Shown here: positions 1 through 14,426 of the stretch, in pieces
Layout: each line of letters begins with the position of its first letter
How positions within the stretch are numbered: the first letter of the stretch is position 1
From: Scylla paramamosain
Taxonomy: Eukaryota > Arthropoda > Malacostraca > Decapoda > Portunidae
NCBI RefSeq assembly: GCF_035594125.1
Contig: NC_087173.1
Coordinates: 4,180,486-4,244,485, forward strand
Direction: 5' to 3'
DNA: 64,000 nucleotides
The notes under the pieces: model-generated
Seen by the model: the letters and a program-made list of their open reading frames with translations, nothing else
Databases searched by the model: none
What the model was told of the DNA's origin: nothing
Made by a program: the position numbers and the translations under genes

Positions 1-102
1 TCTTCCTCTTCCTTTTTCCCACGTGCTCGTTTATGTAAGGTTGTTTGTCTTGTCTCGTTTAGCAGAATAGATGTTGTTCATCTTTAGGTTTTGTAACGAA
101 GA

Positions 103-223
<121 letters not shown>

Positions 224-305
224 AATGCTTGTATGATATATTTTTCCATTTAATAGAACAGATATCAGTTGCCTTTTGTGGTTGTAGTAGGGAGAATATT
301 TTTAC

Positions 306-1150
<845 letters not shown>

Positions 1151-1384
1151 GTACTGTACGTGTGGGCGCGCGCGTGTATGAACGTGGTGTTAAAAATATC
1201 CTAAAAGCTCAGTTAATTACTCCATCTCTTTCCTCTTTATATTTTTCAACGTTTTATCAGTGGCTCATAAGATTAGGAGACCAAATACTGCCGCTTTTAC
1301 TTTTACAACCCCATCAGTGGAGCTCATTTTTCCTGCCGTGACCGTAAACCTCACCTTACTTATCTTTACCTTCCCTCTTTGCAG

Positions 1385-1422
1385 GTTAGACGCGGGACAG
1401 GACGAGAGGAGTGCCTTGGGCG
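1385..1422 (+). other. Candidate 38 bp exon
   Basis: TTCCCTCTTTGCAG ends at 1384 and GTGAGT starts at 1423, bracketing GC-richer sequence. There is no homology or expression evidence. Confidence 0.12.
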
Positions 1423-2495
1423 GTGAGTACCCTGGAGATTTTAAAAGATGCTTTGTTTCGATTACCAGAGGGGACAAATATGAACCTTAAGTACGCCGCG
1501 TGAAGAGAGCAAAGCGTACCTTGAGTATAAATGTGAGTACAGCTCTTACTCTTGCGGTTTATTCAAGTAGCTCGTTACGTTGCCTCGTGATGGGTAGCCA
1601 GACGCCTCATCGTCGCGTGGTTCATCCCGAATTGGTCGTTTGCCATTTTTATCGTTACTGTTGCTCATTATATCGCGCCATCGTAGTGTAGTCGTAAAGA
1701 ATATGCGAAGGCGGATGTAACATCTCGTCTCGTTATTACGAATTGCCTCTTCACGTTAGAGTTTAGAATATGCTGCGAGCTGATACATATTTTTTGGCAG
1801 TGCTTCCAGATTAGAGCTTTGGAGATTTTTGCTTTCGTTATTATACTCTTACATTATAACTTTATTGTAGTTAACACTTTCCATCTTTCCCTGAGATATA
1901 CAATGATTTAGTGGACTTTATGCCTTGTACGCAATATTTACATGCATCTTGTAGGAAAAAGGGGTCTAAAAAGAATATATTTTCAACTCTATCCAGTGTT
2001 ATGTTTAAACGTGCGCCTGCAGAAAAAAAGGGGTTCCTGACTGGTTTCAGGTGAATATGTGTGTGGACGATGTGTGAAATTGTAGAGAAAGGGTTACAGG
2101 ATCTAGATCTCTTAATTTTTGTTGTTGTTTGCGATTCTACTTCTGGCACATTCAAGATTGCAGTACACATAGTTTTGTTATCTTTGTTTTAAATTCGTTT
2201 TGTTTTTCTATTCAAAAAGGATGAGACTATTATCTTTTGACGTGTGCTAGTTTATTTTTGGTGCTATTTAGTTTTAAAAAATGAGTTACAATTAGCTTTT
2301 GTGTGTATATTTTTGCAGTTTTCATGTCAGAATATAGAATGATTTATTTTATTATTCTCGGGTCTTTGCTGGAGTTGATATTGTGATAGTGCTGAGTATG
2401 AATCTTTTTTTTTTTTTATTTCTTTGTCAGTCTGTCCTCTGTAAATTTATTTTTCATGCTGCTTTAAATTCAGAGTATGCAGCTTTTATTTTACT

Positions 2496-2732
2496 GTTAC
2501 TCTTTGCCGTATGAATATAGTTTTGGAAACATTTTGAGTAACAAGTAGAATTTCTTTTATTTTTCCGTTTTATTCTGTGATTCATAGCATATTCCAGATA
2601 GTGTTCTCAAGAAAGACTATATATGTTACTCCTTTTACCGTTCTTGAATATAATTTTAACAGTTGAGTTTAGAATATGAAACTTTCTTATTACGATCCTT
2701 TCTGCCGTCCGCGAATATAGTTTTAGTAATGG
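2496..2732. repeat. Three diverged copies of a ~35 bp motif
   Basis: GTTACTCTTTGCCGT..GAATATAGTTTT occurs near 2496, 2625 and 2689 with increasing divergence. Confidence 0.45.
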
Positions 2733-2782
2733 GTGTGCATTATTATTATTATTTTTTTTTCGTGTGTGTGTGTTCCTTTCAG

Positions 2783-2813
2783 CCCTCTCTGTATATGTAT
2801 TCGACGTTTCCAG
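2783..2813 (+). other. Candidate 31 bp microexon
   Basis: A pyrimidine-rich acceptor (TTCCTTTCAG, ends 2782) and a consensus donor (CAG|GTAAGG, intron starts 2814) bracket 31 bp that are open in one frame. No partner exon or homology was found, so this rests on splice consensus alone. Confidence 0.15.
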
Positions 2814-4228
2814 GTAAGGACAAGAGTATTTTCATCTTGCTCATTGTTGTCTATGATTGATGTATATTTTGGTAATTGATGTGGTCCAATAGAAAAGTTG
2901 TCTTTGTCAGCCCGCGAGACTTGTTAGCGGTGAGCATGTAGTGAATATGACCATTGATATTGCAGCGCATTGTAAGAAATTAATGAAAATGGACAATTAA
3001 TGGATGAATCAGTCAATGAATGAGTGAGTCGGTGGTGAATGTTAGATGCGTCTCGGGCTGGGAGTTAAAGGTGAAGGAGTACAGCGAGAGAAGATTGAAA
3101 TGCTGTTTCTTTATTTGTGATCAGAGGAACTGCTTTCAAGAGAGGAAGTTTTCTTTTTTTTCTCATCATACAGAAGCTTTTTCAGGGAAAATTTGTTCTT
3201 TAATTCTCAGATGTTTAATTTTCCTTTAATGTCAAATGAAAGTTTTTATTTCCATTTGTAGTATATTATTTCATTCCAAGTGCTGTATTCTTCATTCAAC
3301 TTAATATTTCCCTCAGTCTTCAAACAGTTTTTAGTTTAAAATTTTCTGCGATAGTTTTTCAGAATTTATTAACTTTCCAGGTAGAAACGTTTCCATTAAT
3401 ATACATTTTTAGTCTTAATTCTTCTGTCTACAAAAATATTTTCATTTGATCTACACTTTAAAAGTATTTTAGCTTATACCCTTCCACTACCAAGGCGTTT
3501 TCTCTTATGATGTAAATTTAGCGTTTGAAAGACACTTGTGACTTGAGAGTATTATGAGTGCAGTAGTTCAAATATTGTAGTGTATGTACTTAAATGTTTT
3601 GTTTACTCATATTGTGCAGTATCCCTCAAATTAACTGATACTAGTAAGTGTTTAATTGTTATTATCAGTCAAATGGTTATTTCTTTAATCTCCATTGCTA
3701 TATTCTCTTAATCTACTAACCGCTGATTTTTTTTCCTTTAATTTGAATAAGTCAATATTTTTTTTATTTAATTTTCCCATCACATTCAAATATTCTCATT
3801 TAGTTCTCAGAAAAAAGAAAAATAATTACGAACTTCATATTCGTCACTCCTTCACGTGACAGCCTTTCTGAGTTTGTTTTTACGCGGGAAAGTTTGAAAT
3901 TAAGACGGATGTTCTGGGAAATCAAAGTTCTTAAATATTTTAGTTTGCGTTAAAAAGGGCGAGAAGTGGAGGTGTGACATCCTGCCTCGCTGGCAGGACG
4001 TGTCGCTCCTCACGGGATTATGTAGATCAGTAGCCTTTCGTGTCTAAGCGTGCAGAGGATGAGTGGGGAAGGTCTTATGTGATTTTTATCAACCGATTTC
4101 ATTCTGTGTATTCTGGGAGCAAGATGAGTCTGTGGGGTGTCTGTTTGAAAAAATAAATTAAATAAAAAAAATTGTTCCTTATTTCTTTAATATCATGTAT
4201 TTTTGGGGTCATGTATTTTTTTTTCTTG

Positions 4229-4232
<4 letters not shown>

Positions 4233-4319
<87 letters not shown>
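4233..4319. repeat. (TG)n microsatellite
   Basis: About 43 perfect copies, followed 29 bp later by (GA)n. Confidence 0.98.
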
Positions 4320-4320
<1 letters not shown>

Positions 4321-4346
4321 TAATGAAATATTGTTTTATTTTTTTA

Positions 4347-4348
<2 letters not shown>

Positions 4349-4432
<84 letters not shown>
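4349..4432. repeat. (GA)n microsatellite
   Basis: 42 perfect copies; paired with an equal-length tract 98 bp downstream. Confidence 0.98.
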
Positions 4433-4433
<1 letters not shown>

Positions 4434-4527
4434 GCAACTGCTTATCTTCATGTGTCTGTATGTGTGTCTTACAATCATCGAACCTCATTCGTACCTCGCG
4501 TGGCAAAAAAAAAAAAGCTCCCGGTGA

Positions 4528-4530
<3 letters not shown>

Positions 4531-4614
<84 letters not shown>
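4531..4614. repeat. (GA)n microsatellite
   Basis: 42 perfect copies, the same length as the preceding tract. Confidence 0.98.
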
Positions 4615-4617
<3 letters not shown>

Positions 4618-4794
4618 CTATTACACTTCGTCCTCTGGTAGTGTGAAAATTACGCGGAAACAAAGTAATAAAACACGACCCGATCAAGTTGATTTTCCAC
4701 TTTATTGTCGCTCGCTTCCTCGTGTGTACGGGAGTTTACGAGGTTATTGACCTATTCCCGCGTTTCCCTGCGCAAAACCAGTCTAGAGTTACTG

Positions 4795-5042
4795 AGAGAG
4801 AAAATTAGGGAGATAAATATGGAAAAGGAGAAGTAAGGGAAAAAAAAACAAGAGACAGACAGAAGGAAAGATAGAAGAGAGTGAAAAATAGAGAAGGATA
4901 AATGGATAAGTAAATAGGAGAAGGAGGATAGGGAGAGGTAGAGTATGTGGAAATAAAGAGAAGGATAGAAAAAAGATAAAAATAAAGATAAAGAAAGATA
5001 AGAAATACAAGCAGGATGGAAAGTAGTGAGATGGATGAGGAT

Positions 5043-5046
<4 letters not shown>
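4795..5046. other. Polypurine low-complexity region
   Basis: Nearly pure A/G sequence leading into (GA)n. The minus-strand frames here are compositional. Confidence 0.7.

Positions 5047-5113
<67 letters not shown>
5047..5113. repeat. (GA)n microsatellite
   Basis: About 33 perfect copies. Confidence 0.98.
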
Positions 5114-5118
<5 letters not shown>

Positions 5119-5377
5119 GGCATAGGTACGTTTTAAGAAAATTATAAAAGGAACAAGATATATGGTCTTCATGTTTTCCGTAACGTTTTCCCAAGTCTTC
5201 CTTTGTGGTGGAAATAAAAGGAAAGTGAAGTAAGTCGACGTAAACTTTCTTTCCATCTGAAGATTAAAACTTTTGTTCTTGTTGTTTATGTTGCGTTAGT
5301 TTACTTATAGAACTGTTGATTGTGCTTCGTGTGATATATGCAAGGAATTGAAATGGAGGGTGAAAGAAGGGTGGCAC

Positions 5378-5379
<2 letters not shown>

Positions 5380-5446
<67 letters not shown>
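5380..5446. repeat. (GA)n microsatellite
   Basis: About 33 perfect copies. Confidence 0.98.
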
Positions 5447-5448
<2 letters not shown>

Positions 5449-7073
5449 TTGAATTAAAGAAGTAGGCGAGGAAGGAATGAAAAGAGGATTACGAAGAAGG
5501 GAGATGAAACTACCTTTCTCGATTTTTATTTTATGTGTATTTGTTTGACTCTGCTTCTTTCCGGTATTAATTCTTGTAAATTTATTTTATTACGATCTCA
5601 CTTTCTTGTTGCTTTAGTTGTTTCGAACTTGTTTGTTGTTTTCTCTCGCTTCCGTTTACGTTTTTTTTTTTTTTTACGAGTTTTATACTTAACTATTTCT
5701 TCCAGTGTATAAAGATTTAATTTTATATATATTGTTCCCTCCATTTCTGTTTATTCTTTTTTTTTTTTTTTTGTTGTGTCATAATTCGCGTAAAAAAAGA
5801 CGGTGAAAATTATTATAATAAAGAGGAGAAACAGCAACTCCAGGCCATACAAATACATAACAATGCTATTGTTTCAAACAACTGGTATCTCCCTTACGGA
5901 ATATCATTCAACCTTTCCCTACTGTTCACTCATTTCCACACTCCAAAACTCACCGTCCTACATATACAAATAATTTTTAATAACACAAGCAACGAGATCA
6001 GTAACCTTGAGGGATCTTGACATTCAACATATCCATAGTGTTGGCTTCTTTCCACACCCCAAATCTGCACTACACGCCAGGCTCTTAAAGACGAAGAATC
6101 CTCACGCTAAATCATTTCCGGGCACTTGCATTTCCAGGGCACTCTCTAAAAGCAGCGAAATCCAATCCGAGGCAACACGAAAGTTTGCCAGCATTGCATT
6201 TCAACAGCTGGGGCTTGAGTGCGAGGGTCATTGACTTCAACGCGAGGAGTTCAATTGCTAAAATGTTTCATGTTCAAGTATTCACTAAGAGAAGATTGCC
6301 TGAATGCGTACATCACAAAACACGGAGGGAACCATAACATCCTCTTGTGTTTATTTGTGCGCGAGTATATTTTGTTAACGAGAGCATACCGCTGAGTGAA
6401 ACCTTTGTTCTTTACTTTTTTTTTTTTTTAACTAGGAAAACATTACATGGCTTCACTTATTGTCTCTTTTAAAAGCAATGTGAATATTCTTTTCATCTGT
6501 TTTTCTTTTTGTTTTTTTGCATAGGTTTTTTTTATTTCTTTTATTACGTAGCGCATCTGTAGGTGTACATTGCTGCCTTTGGTGAGACTTTGTTTATTTC
6601 AATTCCAGCAAAAGTAGAAAAATGACTGGCAGCTTTTCCATGAAGGTAACAGAATATGTACCACACAGAGGGAACAGCACCACAATTTAATATCGAATTT
6701 TTCTCACCATCTTAAGTTTTGATATTAGAATTAAGAAACAATATATATATATATATTTTTCTCACTTCGATTCCCTCACCCTCACCTCCCCTCCCCCAAA
6801 AAAGGGTGTTTATAAAGACGACGATATATCACACTAGAGAATTTATTTATTTATTTTTTTCAACTAAGTGCAATTTTACTTATATTTCCATCGTAATAAA
6901 TAGTGTGAGAGATGCAAAGTACGCGCCTCGCTGCCGGCCTCGGAGATTAAAAACAGACACCAATAAAGTATCATGCATTATTGCTGCTCATTATTCACAA
7001 AAATATATACCCATTACATTTAGCATTCTTGGCAGTATTACGTACAATAATGGTAATACCGAGCCCCTGAGTA
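5447..7073. other. 1.6 kb region without a recognised gene
   Basis: AT-rich flanks surround a more balanced, non-repetitive island at about 5830-6300. The island contains a 75-codon frame (6007-6234, plus strand) that I cannot match to any family. Confidence 0.55.
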
Positions 7074-7116
7074 GAGAGAGAGAGCGAGAGAGAGAGAGGG
7101 AGAGGGAGAGAGAGAC
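7074..7116. repeat. Interrupted (GA)n
   Basis: Short and imperfect, with GC and GG interruptions, unlike the perfect tracts elsewhere. Confidence 0.85.
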
Positions 7117-7309
7117 CGAGACCGTACTAGTATTTGATTCACCCTTGCAATAACAAACCCAAAAATTTATTCTCACCCTCCCTTTTCATATTATCACCAG
7201 ACAGAACACAATGTAACCCACCACAGCCAGAGAGAATGGAGACTTAAACTTAATATCACAGCGTTTGCGTGTCTCAGCAGCTTCCTTTTTCCGTCTACCA
7301 TTGTTCCTT

Positions 7310-8534
7310 AAGACCTGGGGGAGGAAGGAGGGGAGAAGGAGAGAGAAAAGGATCGCTGTCTTATGCTTAGTGATCTTTCCTCGTACCCAGCAGCCAGAGT
7401 CGAGCTTATTACGTGCCTAGGTTTACGGCAGAGAGTACTTGATGTGGTGGTAAATATAGGTCAGAGGTGAGCTGTTGCGCCCATACATTGCCCTGAGAAT
7501 GAGAAGTGTTGGGGAGGTTAGAGGAGGTGGGAGGGTTCGGTGGAAAGAGAAAAGAGAAGAGAAGGGAAGGGAAGAAAAGGATACGGTAGTTTCGGGGTGT
7601 GGGAGGAAAAGGCGAGTGGGTTTAGGTAAAAAGGGAAGGGGAAAGGAAAGACAAGAAAGGTCGGAAGTGTTTAAGTAAAGAAGGAAAAGGGAAGGAAAAG
7701 GAAGGATGCAATGTGTTGAAGAGAAAGAAAGGGAAGGGAGGGAGGGAAGCAGTGTATTAAAGGCAAATGAAGGGAGAGGGAAGAAGGAAGGGAAGGGAAA
7801 GAAGAGATGCAATGTGTTGGAGAAAAAGAAAGGAAAGAGAGTTTAGCTAAGAGGCGGAGAACGTAGGAAAGGGAAAAAATGTTGTGTGTCAGTGAAGGGA
7901 AAGAAAAAGTGTTCAGGAAAAGTCGGGGACGAAAGGGAAGGGTAGAATGCAGCGTATTGATTAAAATAAAGAAAGGGCGGGAGAGTTTAGACAAAAAAAA
8001 GGGAGAAACGAAGGGCAAGAAATGTAGAGAAGAAGAGAGAGAAAAAAAAGGTTAATTGGGCAGGAAAAAGAATTAGAAGAAAACGGAAGTTGAAGGAGAT
8101 TTGAGAAAAAAAATAATTGGGTCAGAAGGGACGGAGTCTGTAAGTAAAAGGCAAGACTGGAAAAATAAGTAAAAGTAAATAAAGAAAAATCATAGTGAAT
8201 AGGAAAACAAAAATACAAAACATGGTAATAGAAAGAAGTGAAAACATTACTAGAACAGCAAATAAACTGTACAAAGAGAAGAGAAGAGAACGGAAGGGAA
8301 GGAAAATAAAATAAAACTGGTTGAATGAGGAGGAAAAGGATTACACGAGGAGGGAAGAAGAGGGAAGGGATTAGGGAGGAAAGGCAGGCTGGGAGATGAG
8401 GTACTGAGGACGCTGGATTACTTGAAAGGGAACCGAAATAGATGGAGTGGGAATAAGGAGAGAGATTAAAAAAAAGAGCGATTTAAAGAGAGATATACGA
8501 ACGATACGCTTTACTCGAGAGGAAGAAAAGCATA

Positions 8535-8537
<3 letters not shown>
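7310..8537. other. ~1.2 kb polypurine region
   Basis: The plus strand is overwhelmingly A/G, with many GGAAGGGAAGG runs. A decayed minisatellite is embedded at 7705-7975. The long minus-strand frames (FFLPSLPS-like) are composition artefacts. Confidence 0.75.
7705..7975. repeat. Decayed minisatellite, ~40-73 bp unit, inside polypurine DNA
   Basis: GATGCAATGTGTTG or variants occur at 7705, 7745, 7806, 7879 and 7945, each followed by an A/G-rich AGAAAGAAAGG stretch. Confidence 0.65.

Positions 8538-8594
<57 letters not shown>
8538..8594. repeat. (AG)n microsatellite
   Basis: About 28 perfect copies at the end of the polypurine region. Confidence 0.98.
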
Positions 8595-8595
<1 letters not shown>

Positions 8596-9010
8596 GACGA
8601 AGAGGAGTAATAAAGGAATATAAAAGAATCACTCAAGGGGAAGGATGAGTATACATGATAAAAGACACTAGATAAAAATGTAATAATTGGTTTGTGTTAG
8701 GAGAAAGAAGAAAGTGTGAACAGAGGCAAGGGAAATGGTACTGTTAGAGGCACTGCGCTGGCTCCACTATTCCCACTGCTCCCATTCCTTACCCGTGTTT
8801 AGGAGAATGTGGTAGGAATGCCGGCCGCTTTGTAACCCAAGGGAGAGGACTGGAGGTGAAGGCTACTCACTGACTTGTCCTCTCCTGTCTTATCCACTCG
8901 TTGCCGCCTGTCTAGTTTGCTGATGTTGAGATGCAGCTCTCTTACACTCAGGAAATTCAATAATAATTATAACTATTTTAACGTTGAGGACGGTGATAAT
9001 GATAGTGTTA
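8595..9010. other. Spacer without a recognised gene
   Basis: Mixed-composition sequence, GC-richer around 8755-8940. No homology recognised. Confidence 0.5.
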
Positions 9011-9046
9011 ATAGTATTAGTAGTAGCAGTAGTAGTAGTAGTAGTA

Positions 9047-9106
<60 letters not shown>

Positions 9107-9141
9107 GCAGCAGTAGTAGGAGTAATACTGGCAGTAGTAGT
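9011..9141. repeat. Compound (TAG)n/(AAT)n repeat
   Basis: TAG/CAG units grade into a perfect (AAT)n core and back to CAG/TAG, a pattern of point changes within one trinucleotide tract. Confidence 0.95.
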
Positions 9142-9175
9142 TGAGATATGACAGTAAACGTAGTTGATGTAACAT

Positions 9176-9178
<3 letters not shown>

Positions 9179-9220
<42 letters not shown>
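9179..9220. repeat. (CAG)n repeat
   Basis: 14 perfect copies. There is no evidence that it is translated. Confidence 0.97.
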
Positions 9221-9222
<2 letters not shown>

Positions 9223-9394
9223 TCATTATCATAATTATAGTATATTTCAAGTGAATGTTGTTACCTTAGCTTTACTGTGCATGTATAATTGTATGAATTA
9301 TTGTAAAATGCTGTGAAATGTTTAATACTGAAAAATGTTAATGTTGATATACTTTGTCTATGATGTAATTGTATCAAAAAAACAAATATACATA

Positions 9395-9495
9395 GTGATG
9401 GCTGGCGACCACAGTCCTCGGCGGGGCGGGGCTGGTGACCTGCGCTGTGACGGCAGAACGCAGCGCGACACAGCACAGCCTCTCAGGTGGAGGTC
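9395..9495. other. Small GC-rich, CpG-containing patch
   Basis: About 100 bp with GGGGCGGGG (a GC-box-like string near 9423-9431) and several CpGs, contrasting with the AT-rich flanks. A minus-strand frame runs through it but has no recognisable product. Confidence 0.3.
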
Positions 9496-9500
9496 GCTTT

Positions 9501-9545
9501 AAAAAAAATAAATTAAAATAAATAAATAAATAAAATAAATAAATA

Positions 9546-9604
<59 letters not shown>
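9501..9604. repeat. (AAAT)n then (AAT)n
   Basis: An A-rich tetranucleotide tract turns into about 18 copies of AAT. Confidence 0.95.
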
Positions 9605-10461
<857 letters not shown>

Positions 10462-10527
10462 AATGATCACTTACGTACTCGCATCACACCTACACGTAAA
10501 AAAAAAGAAAAAAGAAAGAAAAGAACC

Positions 10528-10641
<114 letters not shown>

Positions 10642-10685
10642 CGGAGTACTCCCACCACACAGAAAGCACACTCAGCCACTCGTGT

Positions 10686-10687
<2 letters not shown>

Positions 10688-10771
<84 letters not shown>
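10688..10771. repeat. (GA)n microsatellite, right arm of an inverted pair
   Basis: 42 copies; can pair with the preceding (CT)n to form a long hairpin. Confidence 0.98.
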
Positions 10772-10774
<3 letters not shown>

Positions 10775-11634
10775 GAAGCCAGACGGTCTGTATAGGGAGC
10801 GCTGAGTTGCCCTAAACTCTCCGTGAATCAGGACGAAGCGCACCAGAAGTGAACCATGAAAGGGCAGTCTTGAAAGAGGTTGCGAGAAGGGTACATATCC
10901 GGCCTTGCTGTTTTCCTCTTCTTCTCTTTCACATTCCCTTTCTCTATCCCTCTTTTTTGACGTGAATGCAAATCTCGCATTTTTTTTCTTTCTTTTATAT
11001 TCAATTTTTCCTCTGTCACTCAATTTTTCTTGAAGCAATTTCCCATTCCAGCAAAATTTATTATTGATGTCACTATTGCCTCATTTCCTGCTTTGTTCTC
11101 TCGATAATTCTAGTTTAAATTAATTACGGTGTTCATATGCGTTTCATTTCTTAACTTCCTTGCTAATTTTCACTCTGGGTCGCTTGGCAAATAATTCCAG
11201 GATAATTGCGCTTTTCCATTTTCTTTTGTCAGCTGAAGAAAACGTGTCCAGAGGCTAAGGGGAAGAGACGATCAATTCATTCTAAATAATTAAATACTCG
11301 TACATTTAAAACATACCGCAGTTTGGTATATCATTCCTAAACCACAAGACACTGGTACGCTTTGGCACTCTTTATTCTATAGCCACCTAAAAACACTATG
11401 CCCATACTGCCTAGACATTTGGAACTCTATTTTGTTTTTATCCCTTTCCTTTTTCCGGCAGGTGTCCGTGAAGATCCCGTTCAAGGCTTTTAGTGTTGTC
11501 AGTTCTTGTATATCGCTGTGAAAAGATTATGCTCAGAAAGAAAAGTGGGGTTTTAGCTTTAAAAAGAATATTCTATAGTGTTGTAAAGAGATTGAGTCAG
11601 TGAAACAGTGGCTTGAATGAAGATATGTAGCATT

Positions 11635-11638
<4 letters not shown>
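10772..11638. other. AT-rich spacer
   Basis: Unique-looking DNA with T-runs. No gene or RNA recognised. Confidence 0.55.

Positions 11639-11726
<88 letters not shown>
11639..11726. repeat. (GA)n microsatellite
   Basis: 44 perfect copies, followed by ~170 bp of decayed A/G sequence. Confidence 0.98.
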
Positions 11727-11728
<2 letters not shown>

Positions 11729-11985
11729 AAGAAAATAGAAAAAAACACAAAGAAAAAAAGAAAAAAATAAAGGAAAGGTAGGAAGATAAGAAAATAGAAA
11801 AAAAAAACAGAAACAAGGAGGAAAAATAAGGAAGGGTAAAAGAACAAGAAAGTAGAAAGAAAATAAAAGAAAGAGGGAAAAAGGGAAAGTAACAGTCTTT
11901 CGTGGAAGGCATAAATTGTGGTGAAAGTACCTGACCAAATGAAGACGAGGGAGCACAGAGGAGAGCAGGAGACCGAGAGTTAGCG

Positions 11986-11987
<2 letters not shown>

Positions 11988-12063
<76 letters not shown>
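11988..12063. repeat. (GA)n microsatellite
   Basis: 38 perfect copies. Confidence 0.98.
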
Positions 12064-12067
<4 letters not shown>

Positions 12068-12192
12068 TTTTTAGGTTTACTGCGCTTTTTTTTTTTTTTT
12101 TTACATTATCTTTGCTTTTATATCTTCTTTATTTTCTTTCTTTATATCTTCTTTATTTTCTTTATCTCCTTTGTGTTCAGTTTTTTTTTCTT

Positions 12193-12253
12193 TCCTCCTC
12201 CTCCTCCTCCTCCTCCTCCTCCTCCTCCTCCTCCTCCTCCTCCTCCTCCTCCT
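12193..12253. repeat. (TCC)n repeat
   Basis: About 20 copies; a second (TCC)n lies 44 bp downstream. Confidence 0.97.
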
Positions 12254-12297
12254 GGTGTTTTGAGCAAGTCAAGAAACATGGAAGATTATTAGTGCCT

Positions 12298-12370
12298 TCC
12301 TCCTCCTCCTCTTCCTCCTCCTCCTCCTCCTCCTCCTCCTCCTCCTCCTCCTCCTCCTCCTCCTCCTCCT
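12298..12370. repeat. (TCC)n repeat
   Basis: About 24 copies with one TCT interruption. Confidence 0.97.
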
Positions 12371-13291
12371 AGTTACATTTTTTTCGGCTTTCATTTCCTC
12401 TCAGCCTCCTTTATTTATCGTCCTCCTTTGCTTCTTCTTCATCCTTTCTTTCTCTTACTCTTCAGTGTCGGGTGCGAAAAAGGTAAAATTGTTAGTGTGC
12501 TTTGCTGTTCCTTCCTTCGCAGCGCCTTGGCTAACGCGACGCCAGTGAGGGAAGGAAAAGTGAGGGAGAAAAATGGAAAGAGCAAGACATGGAAGCGTGT
12601 TTTGTCACAAGGAGACGAGGCTTCATTAGTTCTCCATTTTGAGTCTCTATTTTTGGTCTCCACTTCCTTCCTTCCTTCGCTGTAAGTAAGTCGTGACATT
12701 TTTACCGTCCTCCTTTGTTTCTGTTGTCGTCGCTGCCTTAAGTTGCTGTTTGGTTTTCGTTTCCACTGTTTGTTCATGAATATATGTCGTGTAGTTGATG
12801 TTGGTGACTTTTTTTGGGTTCGTGTTTAAGTGCAAGTGGAAATAAAGCAATTCAAATGTCTGTTCGTTACGGTTGAAAGCAAGGATTTTCAATTTTTTTT
12901 TTTTTTTGCTTTGTTGTGTGTGAAGGAAAAAAAAAAAAACGGTAAAATTTGTCCCTTTGTTATTGGGAAAGTTTTTTTTTTCCTATACAAATACATGTGT
13001 GGATTAGCTGAACGCGGATATAGAAAAATGCCTCTCATGTAGTTATGGGAAATATTTTCTCCGTATATGCGAAAGAGATGTATAAAAAAAAAAAAAAACC
13101 TTTCATTAATACCGTTGTTTTCAGATCTCTACTTCAAAGGGTACGATTACATTTGTTTCCCAGTTCATAAAGTTATTCTTCAGCTCACTCTTCACACAGC
13201 TGTCCTTGCCTTTGATGTATTCTTGCAGTCACTCCACTCATACTAGAAATTTTCGTAAGTAGATATTTATTCATAATTGTATAAGCATCCT

Positions 13292-13292
<1 letters not shown>
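12371..13292. other. Spacer without a recognised gene
   Basis: T-rich, with several homopolymer runs of 10-14 T or A (12890s, 12930s, 13085s). Frames at 12428-12777 on both strands are unsupported. Confidence 0.55.

Positions 13293-13386
<94 letters not shown>
13293..13386. repeat. (AG)n microsatellite
   Basis: 47 perfect copies. Confidence 0.98.
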
Positions 13387-13389
<3 letters not shown>

Positions 13390-13559
13390 CGAATGACCGA
13401 CCCACCTGCTGACCGACTGACCAACTAATAAAAACAGAGAGGAAATGAAAAGAAATCAGACCAGAAACTCGCAAACAGACACAAAGAGAAGAGAAACACA
13501 CGGTCAGAACAACCGCCTACCAACATACATCTGAAATCAACGTTACGAACACAAAAGGC

Positions 13560-13563
<4 letters not shown>

Positions 13564-13624
<61 letters not shown>
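13564..13624. repeat. (AG)n microsatellite
   Basis: About 30 perfect copies. Confidence 0.98.
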
Positions 13625-13627
<3 letters not shown>

Positions 13628-14082
13628 TTTTCTAGCACAAGTTTTACACAGCTTTCTATCCAGTGCGTCCGCTTTACAAATTTCGCGCCCACAAGGACAG
13701 TACGATGTTTTCCAACACGCACGTATAGCACCGGGCCTTTCCGTCCCTTTTCGCTGTGATTTCCCCGTTTACAGGTCGTGAGAGGCTGTGGGTTTTACCT
13801 TTTAACCTCGTGGCTTTGACTCTTGTAGATTTTTTCCATGTTTTTGTTCCCATGTCGGATGGGTGGACTTGTTCTGTGTGACCTCCCTGACCCAGATGTG
13901 CTTTGAACTGTTACGTAAAGTTCTCATTTGTGTAGGGGGTTGTTGTAAAGGACTAGGGCGGAGGAGAGGGAGGGGCAGAGGGGGTGAGTCAGGGAAAGAA
14001 TTTGGTTATGGCAGCATGGTCATTTAAATGCTAAAAAACATGCCGTTAACTAGAGTGGAACTTACTTTCTATAGGTTAGGTC

Positions 14083-14084
<2 letters not shown>

Positions 14085-14152
<68 letters not shown>
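14085..14152. repeat. (GA)n microsatellite
   Basis: 34 perfect copies. Confidence 0.98.
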
Positions 14153-14156
<4 letters not shown>

Positions 14157-14373
14157 ATCACCACACAGAGAAAGAGAAAGGGTATTGAGTTATGAAACAA
14201 AATCTGGCGTATTCCGAATTCATGGAAATAATAAACGTCGATGCTAAACGGAATGTTTAGTTTTCCAGTGAATCAAATCATTGTGATCTGCCTCGCGTGG
14301 AACAGAATTACATTGATAATCAGTCGGCAATTTTTTATCCTTTATTTTCATTTACCGCGTAATTAATAGGGAG

Positions 14374-14374
<1 letters not shown>

Positions 14375-14426
<52 letters not shown>

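Noticed and set aside
9179..9220. CAG tract as a polyglutamine coding repeat
   Set aside because: No credible gene or splice context around it; stops flank the frames.
12439..12777. 112-codon minus-strand frame rich in K/R
   Set aside because: Composition follows T/C-rich plus-strand DNA; no motif.
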